Source: Kosakonia sp. BYX6 | GTDB taxonomy: Bacteria > Pseudomonadota > Gammaproteobacteria > Enterobacterales > Enterobacteriaceae | Reading direction: 5' to 3' | DNA length: 64,000 nt | Assembly (NCBI RefSeq): GCF_038449125.1 | Contig: NZ_CP151800.1 | Location: 158,406 to 222,405 of the forward strand | Shown here: positions 12,657 through 21,758 of the stretch, one piece after another | Layout of the letters: each line of letters begins with the position of its first letter | Numbering within the stretch: the first letter of the stretch is position 1 | Notes under the pieces: model-generated | Databases searched by the model: none | Told to the model about the DNA's origin: nothing | What the model saw: the letters and a program-made list of their open reading frames with translations, nothing else | Program-made: the position numbers and the translations under genes

Positions 12657-12800
12657 GAGCATTAGCAGACGAAATCTTCTTTCATAACAAAACGTTAGTT
12701 GTCGCGAAGACTACATCTATTTCAAGAGGTTGCTCAGTATGTTAAACAATCATATTGTTAATCTGAATTAGTAATATGCATTAATCTCAATAGGTTTCTT

Positions 12801-13658
12801 ATGAATAATATAAAATATATTACACACGCCTGCGTTGAGCGCCTGATAAAGCATAGAAACTCAGAGGATGTAGTCATCTTTTTATCGGGTCCAACATCAA
12901 AGAAAACGCCACTGTCTATTCTGCGCAATAAGGATGTCATCGCGGTTAATGGTTCGGCTGCATACCTTATAGATAACAACATTACGCCATTTATCTATAC
13001 ATTGACGGATGCGCGGTTTCTGCTGCAACGACGTGATGATTTTTATAAGTTTAGTCGTAACAGCCGATTTACTGTCGTAAATACAGATGTTTATGAAGAG
13101 GCTTCAGAAGAAGATAAAAAGTATTTGCGCGAAAACTGCCTAATTTTGCAAGCATTCTATAAACGTGAAAAAGGTGGGATTTATAAGAAGCTTAAACTCT
13201 CATTAAAATCCCGATTGCATAAAAGCTTGCTGATCGATGTCCCATGGTCAAAAAAATCCCGACTGGTGGGTTTCAGCACGGATATTGCTATTGGGTATTG
13301 TTCCTGTCACACCGTTGCCTATACAGCGATTCAAATTGCTTATTCTTTGCAATATTCGTTGATTGTATGTTCCGGTTTAGATCTTACTAATACTTGCCGG
13401 CGCTTTTACGATGAAAGTGCCAGCCCTATGCCGTCGGAACTCAGTAACGATTTACATAAAATAATTCCTTTTTTCAAATATATGCGAGAAAAAGTTTCAG
13501 ATATCAATATTTATAATTTATCTGACGATACCGCTATAAGTTACGATATTATTCCTTTTATCAAACCGGATGAAATAGACAAGTTATGTTATCGCAGTAG
13601 CCAGAAATATAACGAAGATATAAATTTTGACCGCAAACTAGATACACTCGCTAATTAG
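12801..13658 (+). CDS. waaZ: LPS core biosynthesis protein WaaZ (KdoIII addition)
   Basis: WaaZ is needed in E. coli for adding a third Kdo to the inner core. The segments IFLSGPTSKKTPLSILR, VIAVNGSA and GYCSCHTVAYTAIQIAYSL agree with E. coli WaaZ. It is 285 residues long. It follows waaY after a 233-base gap and precedes waaU by 34 bases. In E. coli K-12, WaaZ acts together with WaaS (rhamnose on KdoIII), but no waaS is present in this cluster, so the third Kdo may stay unsubstituted. Confidence 0.9.
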   Translation: MNNIKYITHACVERLIKHRNSEDVVIFLSGPTSKKTPLSILRNKDVIAVNGSAAYLIDNNITPFIYTLTDARFLLQRRDDFYKFSRNSRFTVVNTDVYEEASEEDKKYLRENCLILQAFYKREKGGIYKKLKLSLKSRLHKSLLIDVPWSKKSRLVGFSTDIAIGYCSCHTVAYTAIQIAYSLQYSLIVCSGLDLTNTCRRFYDESASPMPSELSNDLHKIIPFFKYMREKVSDINIYNLSDDTAISYDIIPFIKPDEIDKLCYRSSQKYNEDINFDRKLDTLAN

Positions 13659-13692
13659 TTACTTCACTTCAAAAAATCTGTCGGTAGGGAAA

Positions 13693-14769
13693 ATGCGCCT
13701 TGGAAAATTTCATAAGAAAAAAAGGTATTTAATCAATCTAATTAAAATCAATATCCTTTCTTTCTTGTTCAAAAATAAACTCGGTTCGAGTATCGATGGT
13801 GCTTCTATAAAAAGCTGCTTGCTGATACATGACAATAATAAAATCGGTGATTTAATAATCCTCAGCGCGTTATACCGCATATTAGCCGCTAAAAATATTG
13901 AGTTATCTATTTTGTCTTGCAGCACTGGACACGATTTTCTGAAATCGCATCCGCATATCGCTCATTTCTTTATTAAAACATCAAATAGCGTTTCTGATAC
14001 GCTAAAACTCCGTAACGAGTTGAAGAAATATCATTTCGATGTGGTGTTAGACCCTTTCGAAACTTTCCCTTGTTTTAGTCATTCACTGCTACTTTCAGGC
14101 TTGAATACTTCATACGTGCTTGGTTTTGATAAATGGTACAAACGATATTATTCTCGTTACCATTCTCACGATGAGCACCTGAGTGAGCATATGTCGACAC
14201 GGACAAAGGTAATTGTTCAGCAGCTTTTTGGGCATGATGAAAATTATAATTATAGTTACGATCTCTTTATCCCTGCTGATATAGAAAAGTCGGTCAAGGA
14301 ATTTATTGGCGCTTCACAGGTCGTTGTTATTAATCCTTTAGGTGCTAAGAAAATTTGCAGGTTAACGGCCGAACAAATCAAGCTTGTGCATAGCTGGATA
14401 AGTGAGCATTACCCTGAGCTAAGAATTATTTATACGGGGCATCCTAATGATTTGCCTTCTATTCCCGTCGATAATATAGAAACCCTGCCGCAAAAGGATT
14501 TCATTTACACTGTCGCCCTGACAAGATTTTGCAAATACGTTGTCTCGGTAGATACAGCCCTTGTACATATTGCTTCCGCTTGGGATCGCCCTATGTTGGC
14601 ACTTTATCCACGAGCTCGTACCGCGGAATATCCATCGCCGTTAATTTGGTCGCCGAATAACGCAAACGCACTACAAATTATCTCACCGACATGTTTTGTC
14701 AGCGATATTGAGAACCATATTTTACTGGAAAGTCTTGAAAAACTTTTCGGAAGAGAAGTGAAACTGTGA
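13693..14769 (+). CDS. waaU: LPS core GT9 transferase, WaaU type (outer-core heptosyltransferase)
   Basis: GT9 protein like E. coli K-12 WaaU, which adds the terminal outer-core heptose. IHDNNKIGDLIILSALYR is the N-terminal acceptor domain, INPLGAKKICRL the central motif and VDTALVHIASAW the GT9 donor signature near residue 290. It has 358 residues. It is the last gene of the operon, followed after 9 bases by a strong terminator. The sugar added cannot be proved from sequence. Confidence 0.85.
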   Translation: MRLGKFHKKKRYLINLIKINILSFLFKNKLGSSIDGASIKSCLLIHDNNKIGDLIILSALYRILAAKNIELSILSCSTGHDFLKSHPHIAHFFIKTSNSVSDTLKLRNELKKYHFDVVLDPFETFPCFSHSLLLSGLNTSYVLGFDKWYKRYYSRYHSHDEHLSEHMSTRTKVIVQQLFGHDENYNYSYDLFIPADIEKSVKEFIGASQVVVINPLGAKKICRLTAEQIKLVHSWISEHYPELRIIYTGHPNDLPSIPVDNIETLPQKDFIYTVALTRFCKYVVSVDTALVHIASAWDRPMLALYPRARTAEYPSPLIWSPNNANALQIISPTCFVSDIENHILLESLEKLFGREVKL

Positions 14770-14778
14770 AAGAAGAAT

Positions 14779-14803
14779 GGCCACGTTGAGTGGCCTTTTT
14801 TTT
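14779..14803. terminator. Terminator between waaU and waaL
   Basis: GGCCAC GTTGA GTGGCC followed by eight T ends the plus-strand waaQ operon. waaL converges from the other side and stops 7 bases beyond. An A-containing stretch precedes the stem, so it may work weakly in both directions. Confidence 0.88.
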
Positions 14804-14809
14804 ATTGTT

Positions 14810-16066
14810 TTACTGCTCGCTACGTTTTTTATTGAATAGCAAAAGAATAGCAATGCCACAGATAATAATGATAGGTATGCTTCTCGCCCAAATGATCACG
14901 TCGCTTAAACCTGTACCAATGATAGCCAGTGAATAAGCAAACAAGCCTAGCGATTTGAAATAATAAACAGAAAACATCAGTGCGACGTAAAACGCCACGA
15001 TGGAAAACGCGCCGATAATGCCTTTGAGTGAGGCACTTTCAATGATTTCATTGTGTAAATGAATATTCGTAAATAAGCGTACAGGGCTTAATGTCTTGTC
15101 CTGAACAATCATCGCCTGAACTTCCCTTGATCGATCCTCGGCCGATCTCCATTTTAATGGCGAATCCTCAAATAAATTAATGCCAGACTCATACATAGCA
15201 AAGCGGGCGCCAAGCGATGTATTGCCGGAACCTTGTTGATACAAGTTGATGTCATTCATCGCCGCATTATAGCGCTTTGCTATCGGTTGGCTGAAAATCA
15301 ACCCGAGAACAATAAGCAGCGTCAGGAATCCGCATATTGCCAGAAAAAGTCTCTTAGGATTTTTGAGGTAATAGGTAACGATTGTAATACAGCAAATCAC
15401 TGGAAAAATGAGAATTGAAGAGCGAGTTCCTGTCATGATCAGTGCGGAAAAAACCATCACTGCATTTATTACGAATAAGAATGGATGACTTTTTGGCGTA
15501 TTAAGAATGGATATGGCACTGATCAGACCAATAAGCATAATGGAGTAAGCCGCGCCCGTAGAAGTCCCTATGCCAAAGTCAATCCTGCCCATTCCAATAA
15601 CAAATTTCTGTACCGCTGCATAGCCTAAAATAATAAAAGAAACGGTGTAAAGTAGATAAAGAATGGCCGTATTTTTATACTGTATTTTTGATGTGGCCGC
15701 CAACGTTACGATGAACACCCCGAAAATGAATACTCGCGCCGTATTAATATAGTTATGATAGGTTGCTTTGAAAGGGGAATTATCGACTTTAAATAATTCG
15801 TACCAAATGAGATTAATGATACCAATAAAAAGAATGGATGCGGGTAACGCAGCAATTTTCCAGTTAATAGCCGTTGATTTCCCTTTTAAAAGCAATGTTA
15901 GTATTGCCAGAATGCCGCTAATATTAAACAGCTTCATACTCAGATTATTATCAACCATCGCAACGAGCAGTGTGGCTGCGCTCAACAGAAATGTTGCCTT
16001 TTCCAAAATGGAAGATGCCTTTGACGGGTAACTCTTCCAGTTTTGCCGCGTAATAGAGACTGACAT
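14810..16066 (-). CDS. waaL: O-antigen ligase
   Basis: Inner-membrane ligase that moves O-antigen from undecaprenyl-diphosphate onto the lipid A-core in the periplasm. It is a 418-residue hydrophobic protein with about ten to twelve membrane segments. A long periplasmic loop near residues 270-330 contains NIHLHNEIIESASLKG, the Wzy_C ligase motif with its key His. The start is the ATG at 16066 with AAGGA upstream; a TTG one codon earlier is less likely. It is last in hldD-waaF-waaC-waaL. The sequence is AT-rich like the variable core genes, and WaaL varies with core type. Confidence 0.93.
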   Translation of the reverse strand: MSVSITRQNWKSYPSKASSILEKATFLLSAATLLVAMVDNNLSMKLFNISGILAILTLLLKGKSTAINWKIAALPASILFIGIINLIWYELFKVDNSPFKATYHNYINTARVFIFGVFIVTLAATSKIQYKNTAILYLLYTVSFIILGYAAVQKFVIGMGRIDFGIGTSTGAAYSIMLIGLISAISILNTPKSHPFLFVINAVMVFSALIMTGTRSSILIFPVICCITIVTYYLKNPKRLFLAICGFLTLLIVLGLIFSQPIAKRYNAAMNDINLYQQGSGNTSLGARFAMYESGINLFEDSPLKWRSAEDRSREVQAMIVQDKTLSPVRLFTNIHLHNEIIESASLKGIIGAFSIVAFYVALMFSVYYFKSLGLFAYSLAIIGTGLSDVIIWARSIPIIIICGIAILLLFNKKRSEQ

Positions 16067-16076
16067 CAAATTTCCT

Positions 16077-17039
16077 TTAATTTAGATTTTTAATCGCGCT
16101 CAATACTGTATCCGCATGCAAATGAGCTAAATCCCGGTCAGTCGAGCAGCAAATATTTTGATTCTTCCCATACCCGCCAATCAACCCCGGATCGGTCGGT
16201 CCGTATAGCGTGATATTAGGTCTATCCAGTGCTGCTGTCAGATGGCTCAAACCGGTATCAACCGACACCACAAATTTCGCCCCGGCAATTACCTGGGCTA
16301 CTTTCTCCAGGCTCAAGCGCGGCAACACTTCCACGTAATCAAACCCTTCTGCCAGCCGCTTCGCACGGGCTTCTTCGTGCGGCGCGCCCCACGGCAATTT
16401 AATCTTCAGCCCTGAATCTTTTAACAAACCAATCAACGTGCGCCAGTGGCTTTCAGGCCAGTGCTTATCGTCACGGGTTGTGGCGTGTAAAAATACAGCA
16501 TATTGCGTATCCAGCGTGCCAGGAGCAGTGAGAAAGTGCTGCGAAATGGCGTAATTGCCCTGCGTCTGTGGTTTGGTATAACCCAAGCTTTTGGCGAACA
16601 GTTCGCGGGTGCGTTCGACGGCATGTTGCTGTTTTGCAATGTGGTGCCGACGATTGTAGAACAGGCTCGCCAGCGGCTCGCGCACTGTGCCCCAGTCCAT
16701 ACCGTGCTTCACACCATGCGCCAGCCGGGTGACCAGCGCGGCGCTTTTCACCAGCCCTTGCGCGTCAATAATCGCATCATACTCCTCGGTCCGCACCGCT
16801 TCGCGAAACGCTTTGCGCTCTGCGGCAATGGGCGCGGAGAACCAGGCTTTACGCCAGCGACGAATCGCGACCGGGATCACGCGGTCGACAGCGGCATGCC
16901 AGGAAGGTATCTGTGCGAAACCCTCTTCAACGACCCAATCGAAGCGGAGCCCCGGAATGGCCTGCGCGGCATCAGTCAATGCTGGCAGCGTATGCAAAAC
17001 ATCACCCATGGAGGAGGTTTTAACAATCAGTACCCGCAT
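16077..17039 (-). CDS. waaC: LPS heptosyltransferase I
   Basis: GT9 enzyme adding the first L-glycero-D-manno-heptose to Kdo from ADP-heptose. MRVLIVKTSSMGDVLHTLPAL and VSVDTGLSHLTAALDRPNITLYGPTDP are diagnostic. The ATG at 17039 gives 320 residues; the frame opens one codon earlier at a TTG. The C-terminus is shorter and different from E. coli after NQNIC. It starts 3 bases after the waaF stop. Confidence 0.96.
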   Translation of the reverse strand: MRVLIVKTSSMGDVLHTLPALTDAAQAIPGLRFDWVVEEGFAQIPSWHAAVDRVIPVAIRRWRKAWFSAPIAAERKAFREAVRTEEYDAIIDAQGLVKSAALVTRLAHGVKHGMDWGTVREPLASLFYNRRHHIAKQQHAVERTRELFAKSLGYTKPQTQGNYAISQHFLTAPGTLDTQYAVFLHATTRDDKHWPESHWRTLIGLLKDSGLKIKLPWGAPHEEARAKRLAEGFDYVEVLPRLSLEKVAQVIAGAKFVVSVDTGLSHLTAALDRPNITLYGPTDPGLIGGYGKNQNICCSTDRDLAHLHADTVLSAIKNLN

Positions 17040-17042
17040 CAA

Positions 17043-18089
17043 TTATCCTTCCGCATCCAGCAACAGGCAGTTCAACTCTTCCAGCACTCGCTGCGGCGTA
17101 ATGTCAATCAAGCTTTGGTGATACCCTTCAGCTGCTTCCCCTTTACGCACTTTGTGGTAACCGGAGATAAGGCGGATAACGCGTGCTTTGTGCGACAACG
17201 GCGGAGTGAAATCCGGGCTGCTCGGGCCGTACAGCGCCACCAATGGGCGGTCAAGTGCGGCGGCGACATGCATCAGGCCGGAGTCGTTGCTGACCACGGC
17301 TTTGCATGCGGCGATTAACACAACCGCTTGTTCCAGCTGTGTTTCCCCGGCTAGATTGCGGCACCATGCCTGCTGTTCGGTGCTCAGCGAGGCCATAATC
17401 TGATTACCGGCTTCATGATCTTTTGCCGACCCGAACAACAGCACTTGATAACCTTCGTCAATCAGTTGCTTTGCCAGTTCGGCATAGTGATAGTGCGGCC
17501 AGCGCTTGGCCGGGCCAAACTCCGCGCCAGGACAAAAGCCAATCATCGGGCGTTCGGCGGCAAGATCAAACGTGGCGCAAGCCTGTGATTTTTCACCGTC
17601 ATTCACTTGCAATTGCGGCCACAACAGCGGCTGCGGCAGATCTCTCGCCGAGCGCATTACGCCTTTGTCATATGCCAGCGCCACATAGCGTTCCACCATC
17701 AACGGCCAGGCTTGTTTGTCCAGCACTCGTGCGTCGTTAAGCAGGCCATAGCGCATTTCACCGCGCCAGCCAGTACGGTGAGGAATACCGGCAAAAAATG
17801 GCACAAGTGCGGATTTAAACGAGTTTGGCAGAACATATGCGCGATCATAACGCCGTTCACGCAGACTGTGGCCCAGCTTACGACGCGCGCTAATCTCCAG
17901 TGCACCGTGACCAAGCGGCATGGGAATAGCTTCGTTGACTTCCGGCATACGGGATAAAAGCGGACGGCACCACGCGGGTGCCATCACATCGATAATTGCC
18001 TGGGGAAAACGCGCTTTCAGCGTGCGATAGAGACTCTGCGACATCATCATGTCGCCCACCCAGGACGGGCCAATGACCAGAATTTTCAT
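17043..18089 (-). CDS. waaF: LPS heptosyltransferase II
   Basis: GT9 enzyme adding the second heptose to HepI. MKILVIGPSWVGDMMMSQSLY at the start, GFCPGAEFGPAKRWPHYHYAELA in the middle and VSNDSGLMHVAAALDRPLVALYG at the donor site identify it. It has 348 residues, as in E. coli. It lies 2 bases after hldD and is translationally linked with it. Confidence 0.97.
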   Translation of the reverse strand: MKILVIGPSWVGDMMMSQSLYRTLKARFPQAIIDVMAPAWCRPLLSRMPEVNEAIPMPLGHGALEISARRKLGHSLRERRYDRAYVLPNSFKSALVPFFAGIPHRTGWRGEMRYGLLNDARVLDKQAWPLMVERYVALAYDKGVMRSARDLPQPLLWPQLQVNDGEKSQACATFDLAAERPMIGFCPGAEFGPAKRWPHYHYAELAKQLIDEGYQVLLFGSAKDHEAGNQIMASLSTEQQAWCRNLAGETQLEQAVVLIAACKAVVSNDSGLMHVAAALDRPLVALYGPSSPDFTPPLSHKARVIRLISGYHKVRKGEAAEGYHQSLIDITPQRVLEELNCLLLDAEG

Positions 18090-18091
18090 AC

Positions 18092-19024
18092 TTACGCGTC
18101 GCGGTTCAACCAGGCCATGTATTCGGTGACGCCTTCGGCGACGGTTTTGAATGGCTTGTCGTAGCCTGCGGCGCGCAGGTTAGTCAGATCCGCCTGGGTG
18201 AACGCCTGGTAGCGGCCTTTCAGTTTGTCCGGGAATGGAATGTATTCGATGCTGCCTTTTTTGTGGAAGGCGAGGGTGGCATCGGCAACTGCCTGGAAAG
18301 ACTCCGCGCGACCGGTGCCCAGGTTAAAGATGCCAGAGACGCCGTTTTCCCAGAACCACAGGTTGACTGCCGCCACATCGCCAACGTAAACGAAATCGCG
18401 TTTAAAGTTGTCGCTGCCTTCAAAGAGCTTCGGGCTTTCACCGTTGTTCAACTGAGTGTTGAGGTGGAAAGCCACGCTCGCCATGCTGCCTTTGTGGCCT
18501 TCGCGCGGGCCGTAGACGTTAAAATAACGGAAGCCGACAATCGGCGAATCCGCTTCCGGCAGAATGCCGCGCACGTACTCATCAAACAGCATTTTTGAGT
18601 AGCCGTAGACGTTCAGCGGTTTTTCGTATTCACGGGATTCAATAAAGTCCGACGTGCGACCGCCATAGGTGGCGGCGGAAGAGGCGTACAGGAAAGGAAT
18701 TTCGCGCTCCAGACAGTAATGCAGCAGCTCTTTGGAGTACTGATAGTTATTATCCATCATGTACTTACCGTCCCATTCGGTGGTGGAAGAACACGCACCT
18801 TCGTGGAACACCGCTTCAATATCGCCGAACTCTTCCCCGGAAATAATCTGGATCAGGAAATCTTCTTTATCCATATAGTCAGCGATATGCAGGTCGACCA
18901 GATTGACAAATTTGGTGCCGTCTTTCAGGTTGTCCACCACCAGAATGTCGGTGATGCCTTTATCATTCAGGGCCTTAACGATGTTGCTACCGATAAAACC
19001 CGCGCCGCCGGTGACGATGATCAT
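18092..19024 (-). CDS. hldD: ADP-L-glycero-D-manno-heptose 6-epimerase
   Basis: Converts ADP-D,D-heptose to ADP-L,D-heptose, the donor for WaaC, WaaF and WaaQ. It is a short-chain-dehydrogenase epimerase: NADP-binding GGAGFIGSN at residues 6-14 and the catalytic YGYSK (Tyr-x-x-x-Lys) near residue 140. It has 310 residues, as in E. coli. It heads the minus-strand hldD-waaF-waaC-waaL operon. An extended -10 TGGTATGAT is read on the minus strand at 19079-19087, 55 bases upstream. Confidence 0.97.
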   Translation of the reverse strand: MIIVTGGAGFIGSNIVKALNDKGITDILVVDNLKDGTKFVNLVDLHIADYMDKEDFLIQIISGEEFGDIEAVFHEGACSSTTEWDGKYMMDNNYQYSKELLHYCLEREIPFLYASSAATYGGRTSDFIESREYEKPLNVYGYSKMLFDEYVRGILPEADSPIVGFRYFNVYGPREGHKGSMASVAFHLNTQLNNGESPKLFEGSDNFKRDFVYVGDVAAVNLWFWENGVSGIFNLGTGRAESFQAVADATLAFHKKGSIEYIPFPDKLKGRYQAFTQADLTNLRAAGYDKPFKTVAEGVTEYMAWLNRDA

Positions 19025-19078
19025 AACTGTACCTTTGAAAAATGGAGCGCTGAGACAATCTCAGACACGAATAACTTT

Positions 19079-19087
19079 ATCATACCA
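19079..19087 (-). promoter_or_regulatory. Extended -10 promoter candidate for hldD operon
   Basis: Minus strand TGGTATGAT is an extended -10 (TGn TATGAT) about 55 bases before the hldD ATG. The E. coli gene also has heat-shock promoters, which I could not place with confidence here. The plus-strand kbl promoter would lie in the same 214-base gap. Confidence 0.45.
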
Positions 19088-19238
19088 TCACATTGACAGC
19101 CCTTCAGCCATTCCCCGGTCAACGGCGTAGCTATGCGTGATTTATGCTACAAAATGGATAAGGAATGATGTGTCATCTCGTATCAACGTATAGCTTTGGG
19201 TAATATGTGCCGAAATTTGCCCAGTCTGGAGAATTGCG

Positions 19239-20435
19239 ATGCGTGGGGACTTTTATCAACAGTTAACGAACGATCTGCAAACCGCCCGTGCGGAGGGGTT
19301 GTTCAAAGAAGAACGCATTATCACATCGGCGCAGCAGGCCGATATCACCGTGGCGAATGGTAGCCACGTCATTAATTTCTGTGCCAATAACTATTTGGGT
19401 CTGGCTAATCACCCGGATCTGATCGCGGCGGCAAAAGCCGGCATGGACAGCCACGGCTTCGGCATGGCGTCAGTGCGTTTTATCTGCGGAACTCAAGACA
19501 GCCACAAAGTGCTGGAGCAGAAGCTCGCCGAGTTCCTTGGCATGGAAGATTCCATTCTTTACTCCTCATGTTTCGACGCCAACGGCGGGTTGTTTGAAAC
19601 CCTGCTGGGCGCGGAAGACGCCATTATTTCCGACGCACTGAATCACGCTTCTATCATTGATGGCGTGCGGCTGTGTAAAGCGAAACGCTACCGTTATGCC
19701 AATAACGACATGCAAGAGCTGGAAGCGCGCCTGAAAGAAGCGCGTGAAGCGGGTGCGCGTCATGTGCTGATTGCCACCGACGGCGTGTTCTCAATGGATG
19801 GCGTGATCGCCAACCTGAAAGGCGTTTGCGATCTGGCGGACAAATACGATGCGCTGGTAATGGTGGATGATTCGCACGCGGTCGGTTTTGTTGGTGAAAA
19901 TGGTCGTGGCACCCATGAATACTGCGAAGTGATGGGGCGCGTCGACATTATCACTGGCACGTTGGGCAAAGCACTGGGCGGCGCGTCGGGCGGCTACACC
20001 GCGGCGCGTAAAGAGGTCGTGGAGTGGCTGCGTCAGCGCTCGCGCCCGTACCTGTTCTCTAACTCTCTGGCACCGGCAATTGTCGCCGCGTCTATCAAAG
20101 TGCTGGAGATGCTGGCTTCTGGTGATGAGCTGCGTGAGCGTCTGTGGACGAACGCGCGTTTGTTCCGTGAACAAATGACTGCCGCAGGTTTCACGCTGGC
20201 GGGCGCCGATCACGCCATCATTCCGGTGATGCTGGGCGATGCGGTGGTGGCGCAAAACTTTGCGCGTGAGCTGCAAAAAGAGGGGATTTACGTCACCGGA
20301 TTCTTCTTCCCGGTGGTGCCGAAAGGTCAGGCGCGTATCCGCACGCAGATGTCCGCTGCGCATAGCCCTGAACAAATTGAACGTGCGGTAGCAGCCTTTA
20401 CCCGCATTGGTAAACAACTGGGTGTGATCGCCTGA
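19239..20435 (+). CDS. kbl: Glycine C-acetyltransferase (2-amino-3-ketobutyrate CoA ligase)
   Basis: PLP enzyme that splits 2-amino-3-oxobutyrate with CoA to glycine and acetyl-CoA, the second step of threonine breakdown. The PLP lysine motif [14 protein letters not shown] is near residue 244. It has 398 residues, as in E. coli. GGAGA lies 7 bases before the ATG. tdh follows after 9 bases, so the two enzymes of the pathway are co-expressed and the unstable intermediate can be passed on. In E. coli the operon is controlled by Lrp and leucine; I saw no operator to name. Confidence 0.97.
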   Translation: MRGDFYQQLTNDLQTARAEGLFKEERIITSAQQADITVANGSHVINFCANNYLGLANHPDLIAAAKAGMDSHGFGMASVRFICGTQDSHKVLEQKLAEFLGMEDSILYSSCFDANGGLFETLLGAEDAIISDALNHASIIDGVRLCKAKRYRYANNDMQELEARLKEAREAGARHVLIATDGVFSMDGVIANLKGVCDLADKYDALVMVDDSHAVGFVGENGRGTHEYCEVMGRVDIITGTLGKALGGASGGYTAARKEVVEWLRQRSRPYLFSNSLAPAIVAASIKVLEMLASGDELRERLWTNARLFREQMTAAGFTLAGADHAIIPVMLGDAVVAQNFARELQKEGIYVTGFFFPVVPKGQARIRTQMSAAHSPEQIERAVAAFTRIGKQLGVIA

Positions 20436-20444
20436 GGACGTGAA

Positions 20445-21470
20445 ATGAAAGCGTTATCCAAACTGAAAGCGGAAGAAGGCATCTGGATGACCGACGTGCC
20501 GAAACCGGACGTCGGACATAATGACCTGCTGATTAAGATCCGCAAAACCGCCATTTGCGGTACCGATGTCCACATCTACAACTGGGATGAATGGTCGAAA
20601 AAAACCATTCCAGTGCCGATGGTTGTCGGGCATGAGTATGTGGGTGAAGTGGTTGGCATCGGTCAGGAAGTGAGAGGCTTTAAGATTGGCGATCGCGTTT
20701 CTGGCGAAGGCCATATCACTTGCGGCCACTGCCGCAATTGTCGCGCGGGACGCACGCATCTGTGCCGCAACACCGTTGGCGTGGGTGTTAATCGCCCTGG
20801 CTGCTTCGCTGAGTATCTGGTGATCCCGGCGTTCAACGCCTTCAAAATCCCGGACAATATCTCTGACGATCTGGCATCGATTTTCGACCCGTTTGGCAAC
20901 GCGGTACACACCGCGCTCTCCTTCGATTTGGTGGGTGAAGATGTGCTGGTCTCCGGCGCAGGCCCGATCGGCATTATGGCGGCGGCGGTGGCAAAACACG
21001 TTGGCGCACGTCATGTCGTCATCACCGATGTGAATGAGTATCGCCTTGAGCTGGCGCGCAAAATGGGCGTGACCCGTGCGGTTAACGTGGCTAACGAGAG
21101 CCTCACCGATGTGATGGCAGAATTGGGCATGACCGAAGGGTTTGATGTTGGCCTGGAGATGTCTGGCGCGCCGCCTGCGTTTCGTACCATGCTCGATACC
21201 ATGAACCATGGCGGTCGCATTGCCATGTTGGGTATTCCACCGTCTGATATGTCTATCGACTGGAACAAAGTCATCTTCAAGGGGCTGTTTATTAAAGGGA
21301 TTTATGGCCGCGAGATGTTCGAAACCTGGTATAAGATGGCAGCGCTGATTCAGTCGGGTCTGGATCTCTCGCCGATTATCACTCATCGCTTCGGTATCGA
21401 CGATTTCCAAAAAGGCTTCGATGCGATGCGCTCGGGCCAGTCTGGAAAAGTTATTCTCAGCTGGAATTAA
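20445..21470 (+). CDS. tdh: L-threonine 3-dehydrogenase
   Basis: NAD-dependent zinc enzyme oxidising threonine to 2-amino-3-oxobutyrate. Catalytic zinc ligands lie in [11 protein letters not shown] (Cys38) and GHEYVGEV (His63, Glu64). The structural zinc cluster is [15 protein letters not shown] and the nucleotide-binding GAGPIG is near residue 170. It has 341 residues, as in E. coli. It is last in kbl-tdh and followed by a terminator. Confidence 0.97.
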   Translation: MKALSKLKAEEGIWMTDVPKPDVGHNDLLIKIRKTAICGTDVHIYNWDEWSKKTIPVPMVVGHEYVGEVVGIGQEVRGFKIGDRVSGEGHITCGHCRNCRAGRTHLCRNTVGVGVNRPGCFAEYLVIPAFNAFKIPDNISDDLASIFDPFGNAVHTALSFDLVGEDVLVSGAGPIGIMAAAVAKHVGARHVVITDVNEYRLELARKMGVTRAVNVANESLTDVMAELGMTEGFDVGLEMSGAPPAFRTMLDTMNHGGRIAMLGIPPSDMSIDWNKVIFKGLFIKGIYGREMFETWYKMAALIQSGLDLSPIITHRFGIDDFQKGFDAMRSGQSGKVILSWN

Positions 21471-21475
21471 CAATA

Positions 21476-21507
21476 AATAAGGGTCGTAAACCGGCCCTTA
21501 TTTTTTC
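21476..21507 (+). terminator. Terminator after tdh
   Basis: AATAAGGG ... CCCTTATT with an 11-base loop, running into a T tract, starts 6 bases after the tdh stop. It separates kbl-tdh from waaH. Confidence 0.8.
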
Positions 21508-21551
21508 TACGATAAATCTTAAAGCCTTCCATTAATTGTAAAGTTTTGTCG

Positions 21552-21569
21552 GCGACATAAAACCTACAT
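21552..21569 (+). promoter_or_regulatory. Possible Pho box upstream of waaH
   Basis: GCGACATAAAACCTACAT resembles the PhoB box CTGTCATAAAACTGTCAT at about 12 of 18 positions, with the two ACAT half-sites exactly 11 bases apart and the AAAAC core intact. E. coli waaH (yibD) is a known PhoB target. It lies 190 bases before the ATG, rather far, so a promoter just downstream is assumed. The rest of this 288-base gap is AT-rich and holds only the tdh terminator. Confidence 0.45.
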
Positions 21570-21758
21570 ATTTGCGCAATAATCTTATTACCTGAATCTG
21601 TCTCTGCAGCTAACCTTCAATTAATATTCCGATGCCATGAAACTTAGCTGAAGAAGACGTGTCTGACTCTTTACATAATAAATAAGCACTATCTTAATTC
21701 TTTCTTAAGTAAAGCAGCTTCAAAATAGTCACGACCATTACAATTAATCAGGTAATTA

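Noticed and set aside
20454-21473. A 339-codon open frame antisense to tdh
   Set aside because: tdh has all zinc and NAD motifs. The reverse frame is a composition effect.
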